DNA of 64,000 nt. Origin: Siphonodentalium dalli (lineage: Eukaryota; Mollusca; Scaphopoda; Gadilida; Siphonodentaliidae). The notes under the pieces are model-generated. The model searched no databases. It saw nothing but the letters and a program-made list of their open reading frames with translations, and was not told the origin of the DNA. The stretch is from the NCBI GenBank assembly GCA_032622095.1, contig CP136066.1, positions 156,821,152 to 156,885,151 of the forward strand, written 5' to 3'. Of the stretch, positions 12,401-24,669 are shown one piece after another. Position 1 is the first letter of the stretch, and every line of letters begins with the position of its first letter. Made by a program: the position numbers and the translations under genes.

Positions 12401-13620
12401 ATGGTGGGTTTTCGACTTTCCAGAAGGATACGAGCCATTTTATGCATTTTGATACGTATTAAGTTAAACTAATAGATTGTTTATGTACAGTTTCGTCCAC
12501 ACATATTGATATTATGACAAAAAGTTGAAATTAGTATGTGAAAATATCGATTTCTTTTCAATGTCTGGCCGCCAATTTAGCCGCCATCTTGACTGCGAGT
12601 ATCAATTGCCAAACTCAAATGAATACTTCATATCAATATTCCATTTCAACATGTAATGGAGGGTAGAAATCGCGAAACATTAACGCCCATCGTAAGAAAG
12701 TTTAGGAAATTAAGGAATGTAGGCGTGTTTTGGAAAATTTTGGTGGCCATTTTGGCCGCCATGTTCGATTTGGAAAAACAATTCTTGTACCTCAGTATTT
12801 CCAACTCAACTGTAAGCATGGGTGGAGTTGTCTCGACAATAGTATCCAATGATGTGAATATGAGGGCATTTCGGTGCCATTGTGGCGCCATTTCTGAAAC
12901 TTTTATTTGGATATGGTACAATGACAGTTCTTCGTCTAAGTGTTCCCAATTCACAATAATAAGCAGGTGTGGAGTAGGTTGTGACAATAACGCTCACTGA
13001 TGTTAAAATCAGCAATTTTCGGCAATTTTTCTATTTCTGGTGGCCATTTTGGCCGCCATCTTGGATTTGGGTGAATATTCCTCAACTCAGGTATAAGAGG
13101 AATCATAGCTCGAGTATGTCCTGCACATATATGCATGGGTGTTGTTATGATAGCAATAACTTTCATTGATTCGAAACATTACATCGCGTTATTAGCGTCC
13201 ATTCGGCTTTGACCTATTATATCGGCATTTGGGAAAACGTGATATCGGACAAAAATATCCCACAATTAATATATATTATGATCCCATTGTGTTCGTCAAT
13301 GATTCTTCTATACGATAAATGTATAAATTCACGCCAAGATGCCAAAATATTCCCATAGAGACAAACAAAAAGTGGTGAAATGTCAGAAAATTAGCATATT
13401 TTCACATTTCGGCGGCCATCTTGGCCGCCATATTAGATTATGATGTCGGACTTTTGTCTAATTTGTAACGGTTATATATTGGCATAACGAATCGAGCAGA
13501 AAACAAGACCGCATTTGATCTAATCTTTACTATAACGGCGATCAAAGAGACCTGGTGCACATACAAAAAATGGACGCCATGATGGACGCCATCTTGTCTG
13601 GAGTCTCTGTGGACACTTTT
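9430..13620. mobile_element. Giant imperfect palindrome, arms about 2.15 kb, centre near 11580
   Basis: Matching inverted segments lie at equal distance from about 11580: the motif near 9550 that gives GGCGTCCATCGTGGCGGCC against 13585; CCCATGCATATATATGTGCAGG near 10020 against 13120; TTTCGAAATGC near 10770 against 12380; ACTTCTCAATATATGGTTC near 11195 against 11955. Several AAGATGGCGGCC motifs occur in the arms. The last 110 bp or so of the right arm continue at 17094-17203 after a later insertion. Reading frames at 11212 (-) and 11535 (+) encode similar peptides only because they are arm copies. No transposase was found. Confidence 0.85.
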
Positions 13621-13664
13621 TAGCTCAACTTACTTGTAAGTTTGAGCTATTGCCATGGTTTGGC

Positions 13665-13742
13665 GTCCGTCGTCCGTGTGTCCGTGTGTCCGTGTGTGCG
13701 TGTGTTCGTGTGTGCGTGTGTGCGTGTGTGCGTGTGTCCGTC
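13665..13742 (+). repeat. (GTGTGTCC/GTGTGTGC)n minisatellite
   Basis: Alternating TCCGTGTG and GCGTGTGT units head the satellite array. The His/Thr-rich frame on the minus strand here is low complexity. Confidence 0.9.
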
Positions 13743-13744
13743 AA

Positions 13745-16700
13745 CAATTTCCTTTGGCGCGGGCTACAGGTTGTACCTTTGGTCTGATCTTCATGAAATT
13801 TGTCATGAATGTTGACATTGACATGTAGATGGGAACGAGTCATTTTTGGGTCATTCGGCCAAAAAACATGGCCGCTGGCAGCCATTTTGGATTTCAAGAT
13901 TCAATCCATTGGCGCGGCCTACAGGTCGTACTGTTCATCTGATCATCATGAAATTTGTCATTGATGTTAATAATGACATGTAGATGGGAACGAGTGATTT
14001 TGGGGTCGTTCGGCCAAAAAACATGGCTGCCAGCAGCCATCTTGGATTTTACTCTTTGCATGACTAAATCCTTTGGCGCGGGCTACAGGTCGTTGTTTTG
14101 GTCGGAAGTTTATGAAATTTGTCATGGATGTTAACACTGTCATGTAGATGGGAACGAGTGATTTTGGAGTTGTTCGGCCAAAAAACATGGCCGCCAGCAG
14201 CCATCTTGGATTTTACTCTTTGCATGACTAAATCCTTTGGCGCGGGCTACAGGTTGTACCTTTGGTCTAATCTTTATGAAATTTGTCATGAATGTTGACA
14301 TTGACATGTAGATGGGAACGAATCAATGTGGGGTCATTCGGCCAAAAACATGGCCGCTGGTGGCAATCTTAGATTTCAAAATTCAATCCATTGGCGCGGG
14401 CTACAGGTCGTACTGTTCGTCTGATCATCATGAAATTTGTCATGGATGTTAATATTGACATGTAGATGGGAACGAGTCGTTTTGGGGTTGTTCGGCCAAT
14501 AAACATGGCCACCAGCAGCCATCTTGGATTTTACTCTTTGCATGACTAAATCCTTTGGCGCGGGCTACAGGTCGTACCTTTGGTCTGATCTTTATGAAAT
14601 TTGTCATGAATGTTGACATTGACATGTAGATGGGAACGAGTCATTTTGGGGTCATTCGGCCTAAAAACATGGCCGCTGGCAGCCATCTTGGATTTCAAGA
14701 TTCAATCCATTGGCGCGGGCTACAGATCGTACTGTTCGCCTGATCATCATGAAATTTGTCATTGATGTTAATAATGACATGTAGATGGCAACAAGTGATT
14801 TTGGTGTCGTTCGGCCAAAAAACATTGCCGCCAGCAGCCATCTTGGATTTTACTCTTTGCATGACTAAATCCTTTGGCGCGGGCTACAGGTTGTACCTTT
14901 GGTCTAATCTTTATGAAATTTGTCATGAATGTTGACATTGACATGTAGATGGGAACGAATCATTGTGGGGTCATTCGGCCAAAAAACATGGCCGCTGGCG
15001 GCCATCTTAGATTTCAAAATTCAATCCATTGGCGCGGGCTACAGGTCGTACTGTTCGTCTGATCATCATGAAATTTGTCATGGATGTTAATATTGACATG
15101 TAGATGGGAGCGAGTCATTTTGGGGTCGTTCGGCCAATAAACATGGCCGCCAGCAGCCATCTTGGATTTTACTCTTTGCATGACTAAATCCTTTGGCGCG
15201 GGCTACAGGTCGTAGCTTTGATCGGAACATCATGAAATTTGTCATGGATGTTAACAATGACATGTAGATGGGAACGAGTGATTTTGGAGTTGTTCGGCCG
15301 AAAAACATGGCCGCCAGCAGCCATCTTGGATTTTACTCTTTGCATGACTAAATCCTTTGGCCCGGGCTACAGGTCGTACCTTTGGTCTGATCTTTATGAA
15401 ATTTGTCATGAATGTTGACATTGACATGTAGATGGGAACGAGTCATTTTGGGGTCATTCGGCCTAAAAACATGGCCGCTGGCAGCCATCTTGGATTTCAA
15501 GATTCAATCCATTGGCGCGGGCTACAGATCGTACTGTTCGCCTGATCATCATGAAATTTGTCATTGATGTTAATAATGACATGTAGATGGGAACGAGTGA
15601 TTTTGGTGTCGTTCGGCCAAAAAACATGGCCGCCAGCAGCCATCTTGTATTTTACTCTTTGCATGACTAAATCCTTTGGCGCGGGCTACAGGTCGTACCT
15701 TTGGTCTGATCTTTATGAAATTTGTCATGAATGTTGACATTGACATGTAGATGGGAACGAGTAATTTTGGGGTCATTCGGCCAAAAAACATGGCCGCTGG
15801 CAGCCATCTTGGATTTCAAGATTCAATCCATTGGCGCGGGCTTCAGGTCGTACTGTTCGTCTGATCATCATGAAATTTGTCATTGATGTTAATAATGACA
15901 TGTAGATGGGAACGAGTGATTTTGGGGTCGTTCGGCCAAAAAACATGGCTGCCAGCAGCCATCTTGGATTTTACTCTTTGCATGACTAAATCCTTTGGCG
16001 CGGGCTACAGGTCGTTGTGTTGGTCGGAAGTTTATGAAATTTGTCATGGATGTTAACACTGACATGTAGATGGGAACGAGTGATTTTGGAGTCGTTCGGC
16101 CAAAAAACATGGCCGCCAGCAGCCATCTTGGATTTTACTCTTTGCATGACTAAATCCTTTGGCGCGGGCTATAGGTCGTGCCTTTGGTCTAATCTTTATA
16201 AAATTTGTCATGAACGTTGACATTGACATGTAAATGGGAACGAATCATTGTCGGGTCATTCGGCCAAAAAACATGGCTGCTGGCGGCCATCTTGGATTTC
16301 AAAATTCAATCCATTGGCGCGGGCTACAGGTCGTACTGTTCGTCTGATCATCATGAAATTTGTCATGAATGATAACAATGACATGTAGATGGGATCGAGT
16401 CGTTTTGGGGTCATTTGGTCAAAAAACATTGCCGCCAGCAGCCATCTTGGATTTTACTCTTTGCATGACTAAATCCTTTGGTGCGGGCTACAGGTCGTAG
16501 CTTTGGTCAAATGGTCATGAAATTTGTCATTAATTATAACAATGACATGTAGATGGGAACGAGTCGTTTTGGGGTCATTCGGTCAAAAAACATTGCCACC
16601 AGCATTTTACTTTTTGCATGACTAAATCCTTTGGCTTGGGCTACAGGTCATACCTTTGGTCTGATATTTATTAAATTTGTCATGAATGTTGACATTGACA

Positions 16701-16990
16701 TGTAGATGGGAACGAATCATTGTGGGGTCATTCGGCCAAAAAACATGGCTGCCAACGGCCATCTTGGATTTCAAAATTCAATCCATTGGCGCGGTCTACA
16801 GGTCGTACTGTTCGTCTGATCATCATGAAATTTGTATGTCGTAGCTTTGGTCAGATCTTCATAAAATTTGTCATGGATGTTAACAATTATACGTAGATGG
16901 GAACGAGTTCTTTTGGGGTCAATTGGCCAAAAAAAATGGCCACTAGCAGCCATCTTGTATTTTACTCTTTGCATCACTAAATCCTTTGGC
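13745..16990 (+). repeat. 160-bp satellite array, about 20 units, with higher-order structure
   Basis: Units of 157-162 bp share TTTGGCGCGGGCTACAGG, ATGAAATTTGTCATGAATGT, ACATGTAGATGGGAACGAG and CGGCCAAAAAACATGGC followed by AGCCATCTTGGATTT. Three variants can be told apart after CAGGTCGT: ACCTTTGGTCTGATC (T), ACTGTTCGTCTGATC (A) and a TGTTTTGGTCGGAAG or AGCTTTG type (C). They follow the order T-A or T-A-C. T units end in TTTCAAGATTCAATCC; A and C units end in TTTACTCTTTGCATGAC. The last units (after about 16400) are truncated or diverged. Confidence 0.95.
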
Positions 16991-17093
16991 GCATGTTAGA
17001 CATTTCAATTAGCACCTTTCCTATTCCTCCATTTACTGTCAACCATTAAATTATTCCCCTACCTAAGTTGAGCTACAGTGTCATTGACACTTT

Positions 17094-17203
17094 CATTGTT
17101 CTTGTTAACAACCGAAAAAAATTAGAGGAGACATTAAGAAAGAAAAGTAGTGGGGTGAAGTTGAGTCCTGGGGGGTGCAGAGGTCGACCAATATCTCCTC
17201 GAC
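17094..17203 (+). repeat. Displaced end of the giant palindrome's right arm
   Basis: TTGTTCTTGTTAACAACCG, TTAGAGGAGACATTAAG and GGTCGACCAATATCTCCT are the inverse of the palindrome's left terminus at 9430-9535. In the uninterrupted duplicate (from 20957) this sequence follows directly on GGACACTTTT, which shows that the insertion separated it. Confidence 0.85.
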
Positions 17204-17710
17204 TACGTGTGTTTCTTTTCGCGGGAAATATTTTCTCTGTTCGATCGCAATTTGAGTTGCAACCTTTCGATGTGAGAGAATTTAGCAAAATAGTTCAGTT
17301 CCATCCTGTAGTAAGTGACAGTTCGAAAAACCGAACTGCACATAGAACAACATCGATCTGAATAATTATCTGTTGTGTCCGAAACTCAAGATAGAATTCA
17401 TCTTTGTTTTTAAATGACAGGATATAACTGGCTTTATAAGTATGTTTTATTTATAGGACATAATGGTTCTAAGAAATAGTGTTTTTATGCAGAACGGACA
17501 GAAAAGAATAGCTAATATCACCGCGAAAAAAACAGATACCGCTTAGGGGCCGGTACCGTTAGACGCGGAATTTGACGCCGATTCCAACGATACCCATACG
17601 GACGTTTCGTACCAGCATGTCACTTAGGACAGAATGGAAATCAGGTCGCGAAATTATAAAATTGTTAAAGAATGTAAGAAAAAATGGTAAAAAGTGTTTT
17701 AAAAAGTTAG

Positions 17711-17779
17711 GCCAATGCATTCTCTTATATATGCGAGGCGACCTATGGTCGACTCGCATATATAAGAGAATGCATTGGC
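17711..17779. repeat. Short hairpin element, copy 2
   Basis: Near-perfect palindrome: GCCAATGCATTCTCTTATAT, then a GCGAGGCGACC/GGTCGACTCGC core and the inverse arm. A GGGTAAAGGGTTAA motif lies about 150 bp to the right (17920-17933), the mirror of the motif beside copy 1. Confidence 0.9.
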
Positions 17780-18539
17780 ACAGGGCATAACTGTAACCAT
17801 CACAATGTGGTCAATGAGCCGGTTCCAATGATATCCATATTTGTATGGTTTTATTGAGACAGACCCAAGATAATTTAGGCTGTTGCAGCTTTATTTGGCC
17901 GTTTTTGGCCGGTTTGTTGGGTAAAGGGTTAAATTGTTCTGGTATGATACATACAACATATTGGGACAGTTTTATTTTGATTGTTGTATCAATGTGGATA
18001 ATTATGTACTTTCAATAAATACACAGTATAGTTTTATCAGGTTTTCGTTTGATTTTTGGTTGCGCACCCAAAACGTCAAATCACCACAGTGCGTCTATAA
18101 CCCCGTTTTTGAACATGTGTTGTAAATTATGTCAATTTGTTTGTATGTGTTAAATGTTCTGTTCGAAAATTAAATATTGTTTACACTATAACCAGAATTG
18201 GTTCCTATACAGTGAAATATCTACAGATAACATATGACATGTGACATAAAGAGCGTTTCTGTTTAGTTGACCGTTAACTATCAACAATAAAGAGAGTTAT
18301 AAAATATTGTATGTTTATTAATATTATCGACATCCTTGTGCAAATAGGTCAATATTGGACCTAAATATTCTCATAGGTTCATATTGGACTTATTTGCTTC
18401 TGAAATAAGTCCACAAGTGATTATGTGGAAGAAAAAAAAGGTTCTCAGATGAGTCGCAATTATATACGAAATGTATTAACCACGTCCACTAAATTCGATT
18501 TAGTGCGCTCGGTTACATACTAAATTTGAAAGGTTTCAG

Positions 18540-18880
18540 TTGAAAGGTTTCAGATTATCATAACTGGAGTTATCATCCGGACAACAGCAAATTCTCAATC
18601 GAAAAAGGGGGAATGACTCAGCCAGGAAACTGTTGGACCGGATCCAAATTCGAATGATTCATGACTTTCTCATATGAAGGATACATATCAAGTTTCATCA
18701 AATTATGTGGAATACTATTCAAGTTATCATCGGGACAACATAGGACGGACAGGCGGACGGACGGACGGACACCGCTCATTTATATATAGTCCCCGATTTT
18801 TTTTCTGGAGACAATAAATACGAATCTAAGACACCTGCCAGGAACGCTTCTATCAATTGATATCTTATTTGAATTATTCT
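18540..18880 (+). repeat. GGAC-tract repeat, copy 2
   Basis: Same order of motifs as 8395-8700: ACTGGAGTTATCATCCGGAC, GGACCGGATCCAAATTCG, (GGAC)n, ACCGCTCATTTATATATAGT. Its duplicate is at 22416-22757. Confidence 0.7.
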
Positions 18881-19046
18881 GGTATAATACATACGAGCTT
18901 TTGGGACAGGTTTGTTACATATTTTAGAACATAAACTTCAGGCGCATTCGGAGCGTAGCAAGAGGGAGAACTATATCTAGCTAGCACCCTCCATCAAGGC
19001 AAAATGTCATTTCGATTCAGATAATAAACCACTTTCTTATGCTTTT

Positions 19047-20690
19047 TAGTCGAGTTTTTTTCCAAAACTCGACTTATAGCTTGATGAGGGACGGTGGGCG
19101 GGCGGGCGGGCGGGCGACGTGTTTTGCTTATAACTCAACCGTTTATTGACGGATTAAAAAAAAAATTGGTGTGTGAGTACATATCCATGCACGTAAAATC
19201 GGGTTCTTCCGCACATTTATTACCGAGTTATGGCCCTTTGCCATTTTCACCGATTTTAGGCTCGTTAACGCAACAACTTCAACAAACGTTATCCGATTTG
19301 ATTGAAATTTGGTATATAGGTGTCTCCCAAGAATATCTCGGACGAGTTCGAAAACCGGCCGGGTCCGATAAAATTTGATAGTTATGGCCCTTAATTAGTC
19401 ATTTTTCACGAATTTTCAGCTCGTTAGCGCGATAACTTCAACAAACGTTATCCGATTTGATTGAAATTTGGTATATAGGTGTCTCCCAAGAATATCTCGG
19501 ACGAGTTCGAAAACCGGCCTGGTCCGATAAAATTTGATAGAGTTATGGCCCTTAATTAGTCATTTTTCACGAATTTTCAGCTCGTTAGCGCGATAACTTC
19601 AACAAACGATATCCGATTTGATTGAAATTTGGTATATAGGTGTCTCCCAAGAATATCTCGGTCGAGTTCGAAAACCGGCCAGGTCCAATAAAATTTGATA
19701 GAGTTATGGCCCTTAATTAGTCATTTTTCACGAATTTATAGCTCGTTAGCGCGATAACTTCAACAAACGTTATCCGATTTGATTGAAATTTGGTATATAG
19801 GTGTCTCCCAAGAATATCTCGGACGAGTTCGAAAACCGGCCTGGTCCGATAAAATTTGATAGAGTTATGGCCCTTAATTAGTCATTTTTCACGAATTTTC
19901 AGCTCGTTAGCGCGATAACTTCAACAAACGTTATCCGATTTGATTGAAATTTGGTATATAGGTGTCTCCCAAGAATATCTCGCACGAGTTCGAAAACCGG
20001 CCTGGTCCGATAAAATTTTATAGAGTTATGGCCCTTAATTAGTCATTTTTCACGAATTTTCAGCTCGTTAGCGCGATAACTTCAACAAACGTTATCCGAT
20101 TTGATTGAAATTTGGTATATAGGTGTCTCCCAAGAATATCTCGGTCGAGTTCGAAAACCGGCCAGGTCCAATAAAATTTGATAGAGTTATGGCCCTTAAT
20201 TAGCTCGTTAGCGCGATAACTTCAACAAACATCATCCTATTTGATTGAAATTTTGATATATAGGTGTCTCCCAAGAATACCTCGGACGAGTTAGAAAACC
20301 GGCCCGGTCCGATAAAATTTGGTAGAGTTATGGTCCTTAAGTAGTCATTTTGTACGAATTTTGAGCTCGTTAGCGCGATAACTTCAACAAACGTCATCCG
20401 ATTCAACTAAAATTTGGTATATAAGTGTCTTCCAATAATATCCTGGACGAGTTCGAAAACCAGCCTGGCCCAATAACATTTGATAGAGTTATGGCCCTTA
20501 ATTAGTAATTTTTCGTGAATTTTTAGCTCGTTAGCGCGTTAACTTCAACAAACGTCCTCCGATTTGTTTAAAATTTGGAATAGACATACTTGCCAAGAAT
20601 ATTTCGGACGAGATCGAAAACCAGCCTGGCCCGATAAAATTTTATGGAGTTATGGCCCTTAATTAGTCATTTTTTCGATTTTACCTATTA
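19047..20690 (+). repeat. 161-bp satellite array, about 10 units (copy 1)
   Basis: The array begins with an inverted AAACTCGAC pair and a (GGGC)n tract. Units carry CTCGTTAGCGCGATAACTTC, ATCCGATTTGATTGAAATTT, GGTATATAGGTGTCTCCCAA, GACGAGTTCGAAAACCGGCC and GAGTTATGGCCCTTAATTAG. Unit starts recur near 19420, 19581, 19742, 19903 and 20064. One unit near 20204 is about 20 bp short, and the last two are more diverged. Frames reading through it are array artefacts. Confidence 0.95.
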
Positions 20691-21586
20691 ATTAGTCTAC
20701 CGATACTGATGCACACCAATTGGCGGTAGCCACCGAAAACGAGACACAGCATCTCTGATGCCACCTCTTGTATAGACAAATACTATACCAACTTTTGTCT
20801 AATTTGTAACGGTTATATATTGGCATAACGAATCGAGCAGAAAACAAGACCGCATTTGATCTAATCTTTACTATAACGGCGATCAAAGAGACCTGGTGCA
20901 CATACAAAAAATGGACGCCATGATGGACGCCATCTTGTCTGGAGTCTCTGTGGACACTTTTTGTTCTTGTTAACAACCGAAAAAAATTAGAGGAGACATT
21001 AAGAAAGAAAAGTAGTGGGGTGAAGTTGAGTCCTGGGGGGTGCAGAGGTCGACCAATATCTCCTCGACTACGTGTGTTTCTTTTCGCGGGAAATATTTTC
21101 TCTGTTCGATCGCAATTTGAGTTGCAACCTTTCGATGTGAGAGAATTTAGCAAAATAGTTCAGTTCCATCCTGTAGTAAGTGACAGTTCGAAAAACCGAA
21201 CTGCACATAGAACAACATCGATCTGAATAATTATCTGTTGTGTCCGAAACTCAAGATAGAATTCATCTTTGTTTTTAAATGACAGGATATAACTGGCTTT
21301 ATAAGTATGTTTTATTTATAGGACATAATGGTTCTAAGAAATAGTGTTTTTATGCAGAACGGACAGAAAAGAATAGCTAATATCACCGCGAAAAAAAACA
21401 GATACCGCTTAGGGGCCGGTACCGTTAGACGCGGAATTTGATGCCGATTCCAACGATACCCATACGGACGTTTCGTACCAGCATGTCACTTAGGACAGAA
21501 TGGAAATCAGGTCGCGAAATTATAAAATTGTTAAAGAATGTAAGAAAAAATGGTAAAAAGTGTTTAAAAAAGTTTGTTTTTTTTAG

Positions 21587-21655
21587 GCCAATGCATTCTC
21601 TTATATATGCGAGGCGACCTATGGTCGACTCGCATATATAAGAGAATGCATTGGC
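21587..21655. repeat. Short hairpin element, copy 3 (duplicate of copy 2)
   Basis: Same palindrome as 17711-17779 carried in the second duplication copy, preceded by a longer T-run. Confidence 0.9.
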
Positions 21656-22415
21656 ACAGGGCATAACTGTAACCATCACAATGTGGTCAATGAGCCGGTT
21701 CCAATGATATCCATATTTGTATGGTTTTATTGAGACAGACCCAAGATAATTTAGGCTGTTGCAGCTTTATTTGGCCGTTTTTGGCCGGTTTGTTGGGTAA
21801 AGGGTTAAGTTGTTCTGGTATGATACATACAACATATTGGGACAGTTTTATTTTGATTGTTGTATCAATGTGGATAATTATGTACTTTCAATAAATACAC
21901 AGTATAGTTTTATCAGGTTTTCGTTTGATTTTTGGTTGCGCACCCAAAACGTCAAATCACCACAGTGCGTCTATAACCCCGTTTTTGAACATGTGTTGTA
22001 AATTATGTCAATTTGTTTGTATGTGTTAAATGTTCTGTTCGAAAATTAAATATTGTTTACACTATAACCAGAATTGGTTCCTATACAGTGAAATATCTAC
22101 AGATAACATATGACATGTGACATAAAGAGCGTTTCTGTTTAGTTGACCGTTAACTATCAACAATAAAGAGAGTTATAAAATATTGTATGTTTATTAATAT
22201 TATCGACATCCTTGTGCAAATAGGTCAATATTGGACCTAAATATTCTCATAGGTTCATATTGGACTTATTTGCTTCTGAAATAAGTCCACAAGTGATTAT
22301 GTGGAAGAAAAAAAAGGTTCTCAGATGAGTCGCAATTATATACGAAATGTATTAACCACGTCCACTAAATTCGATTTAGTGCGCTCGGTTACATACTAAA
22401 TTTGAAAGGTTTCAG

Positions 22416-22757
22416 TTGAAAGGTTTCAGATTATCATAACTGGAGTTATCATCCGGACAACAGCAAATTCTCAATCGAAAAAGGGGGAATGCCTCAGCCA
22501 GGAAACTGTTGGACCGGATCCAAATTCGAATGATTCATGACTTTCTCATATGAAGGATACATATCAAGTTTCATCAAATTATGTGGAATACTATTCAAGT
22601 TATCATCGGGACAACATAGGACGGACAGGCGGACGGACGGACGGACACCGCTCATTTATATATAGTCCCCGATTTTTTTTCTGGAGACAATAAATACGAA
22701 TCTAAGACACCTGCCAGGAACGCTTCTATCAATTGATATCTTATTTGAATTATTCTG
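22416..22757 (+). repeat. GGAC-tract repeat, copy 3
   Basis: Duplicate of 18540-18880 with one visible substitution (AATGCCTCAG for AATGACTCAG). Confidence 0.7.
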
Positions 22758-22922
22758 GTATAATACATACGAGCTTTTGGGACAGGTTTGTTACATATTT
22801 TAGAACATAAACTTCAGGCGCATTCGGAGCGTAGCAAGAGGGAGAACTATATCTAGCTAGCACCCTCCATCAAGGCAAAATGTCATTTCGATTCAGATAA
22901 TAAACCACTTTCTTATGCTTTT

Positions 22923-24566
22923 TAGTCGAGTTTTTTTCCAAAACTCGACTTATAGCTTGATGAGGGACGGTGGGCGGGCGGGCGGGCGGGCGACGTGTTT
23001 TGCTTATAACTCAACCGTTTATTGACGGATTAAAAAAAAAATTGGTGTGTGAGTACATATCCATGCACGTAAAATCGGGTTCTTCCGCACATTTATTACC
23101 GAGTTATGGCCCTTTGCCATTTTCACCGATTTTAGGCTCGTTAACGCAACAACTTCAACAAACGTTATCCGATTTGATTGAAATTTGGTATATAGGTGTC
23201 TCCCAAGAATATCTCGGACGAGTTCGAAAACCGGCCGGGTCCGATAAAATTTGATAGTTATGGCCCTTAATTAGTCATTTTTCACGAATTTTCAGCTCGT
23301 TAGCGCGATAACTTCAACAAACGTTATCCGATTTGATTGAAATTTGGTATATAGGTGTCTCCCAAGAATATCTCGGACGAGTTCGAAAACCGGCCTGGTC
23401 CGATAAAATTTGATAGAGTTATGGCCCTTAATTAGTCATTTTTCACGAATTTTCAGCTCGTTAGCGCGATAACTTCAACAAACGATATCCGATTTGATTG
23501 AAATTTGGTATATATGTGTCTCCCAAGAATATCTCGGTCGAGTTCGAAAACCGGCCAGGTCCAATAAAATTTGATAGAGTTATGGCCCTTAATTAGTCAT
23601 TTTTCACGAATTTATAGCTCGTTAGCGCGATAACTTCAACAAACGTTATCCGATTTGATTGAAATTTGGTATATAGGTGTCTCCCAAGAATATCTCGGAC
23701 GAGTTCGAAAACCGGCCTGGTCCGATAAAATTTGATAGAGTTATGGCCCTTAATTAGTCATTTTTCACGAATTTTCAGCTCGTTAGCGCGATAACTTCAA
23801 CAAACGTTATCCGATTTGATTGAAATTTGGTATATAGGTGTCTCCCAAGAATATCTCGCACGAGTTCGAAAACCGGCCTGGTCCGATAAAATTTTATAGA
23901 GTTATGGCCCTTAATTAGTCATTTTTCACGAATTTTCAGCTCGTTAGCGCGATAACTTCAACAAACGTTATCCGATTTGATTGAAATTTGGTATATAGGT
24001 GTCTCCCAAGAATATCTCGGTCGAGTTCGAAAACCGGCCAGGTCCAATAAAATTTGATAGAGTTATGGCCCTTAATTAGCTCGTTAGCGCGATAACTTCA
24101 ACAAACATCATCCTATTTGATTGAAATTTTGATATATAGGTGTCTCCCAAGAATACCTCGGACGAGTTAGAAAACCGGCCCGGTCCGATAAAATTTGATA
24201 GAGTTATGGTCCTTAAGTAGTCATTTTGTACGAATTTTGAGCTCGTTAGCGCGATAACTTCAACAAACGTCATCCGATTCAACTAAAATTTGGTATATAA
24301 GTGTCTTCCAATAATATCCTGGACGAGTTCGAAAACCAGCCTGGCCCAATAACATTTGATAGAGTTATGGCCCTTAATTAGTAATTTTTCGTGAATTTTT
24401 AGCTCGTTAGCGCGTTAACTTCAACAAACGTCCTCCGATTTGTTTAAAATTTGGAATAGACATACTTGCCAAGAATATTTCGGACGAGATCGAAAACCAG
24501 CCTGGCCCGATAAAATTTTATGGAGTTATGGCCCTTAATTAGTCATTTTTTCGATTTTACCTATTA
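22923..24566 (+). repeat. 161-bp satellite array, about 10 units (copy 2)
   Basis: Unit-for-unit duplicate of 19047-20690, including the short unit and the diverged last units; isolated differences include TATATATGTG near 23513. Confidence 0.95.
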
Positions 24567-24669
24567 ATTAGTCTACCGATACTGATGCACACCAATTGGC
24601 GGTAGCCACCGAAAACGAGACACAGCATCTCTGATGCCACCTCTTGTATAGACAAATACTATACCAACT

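Larger units (their letters stand above)
13620..17085 (+). mobile_element. Satellite-bearing insertion with 12-bp TIRs
   Basis: Left end TAGCTCAACTTA (13621-13632) is the exact inverse of TAAGTTGAGCTA near the right end (17064-17075). The octamer GACACTTT lies just outside at 13612-13619 and 17086-17093 and occurs once in the uninterrupted duplicate copy near 20955, which fits a target-site duplication. The interior starts with a TCCGTGTG-rich minisatellite (about 13665-13742) and is otherwise a satellite array. No coding region was found, so it is non-autonomous. Confidence 0.8.
13450..20793 (+). repeat. Tandem segmental duplication, copy 1 (interrupted)
   Basis: The segments 13450-13620 and 17094-20793 together match 20791-24669 almost base for base, starting at ACTTTTGTCTAATTTG and ending at ACTATACCAACT. 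The copies differ by about half a dozen substitutions, a few bases in an A or G run and an 11-bp T-rich indel near 21575. Copy 1 contains the extra satellite insertion 13620-17085. Confidence 0.9.
20791..24669 (+). repeat. Tandem segmental duplication, copy 2 (uninterrupted)
   Basis: Repeats 13450-13620 plus 17094-20793 in the same orientation and ends at the same ATACCAACT motif. It lacks the 3.47-kb satellite insertion and so preserves the pre-insertion site (GTGGACACTTTTTGTTCTTG near 20951-20970). Identity looks very high, consistent with a recent duplication or an assembly duplicate. Confidence 0.9.

Noticed and set aside
13967-16110. Repeated 73-codon frames (MFFGRTTPKS type) suggesting a gene family
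   Set aside because: Each is a translation of two satellite monomers; no start context or splice sites, and breaks follow the monomer period.
13745-16990. Regular spacing suggesting a CRISPR-like array
   Set aside because: Full 160-bp units repeat without unique spacers, in eukaryotic DNA: it is a satellite.
17068-21226. Frames of 68-97 codons starting after AGTCCTGGGGGGTGCAG in both duplicates
   Set aside because: The first part is the terminal repeat of the giant palindrome family, and the frame is short with no domain; identical copies reflect the duplication.
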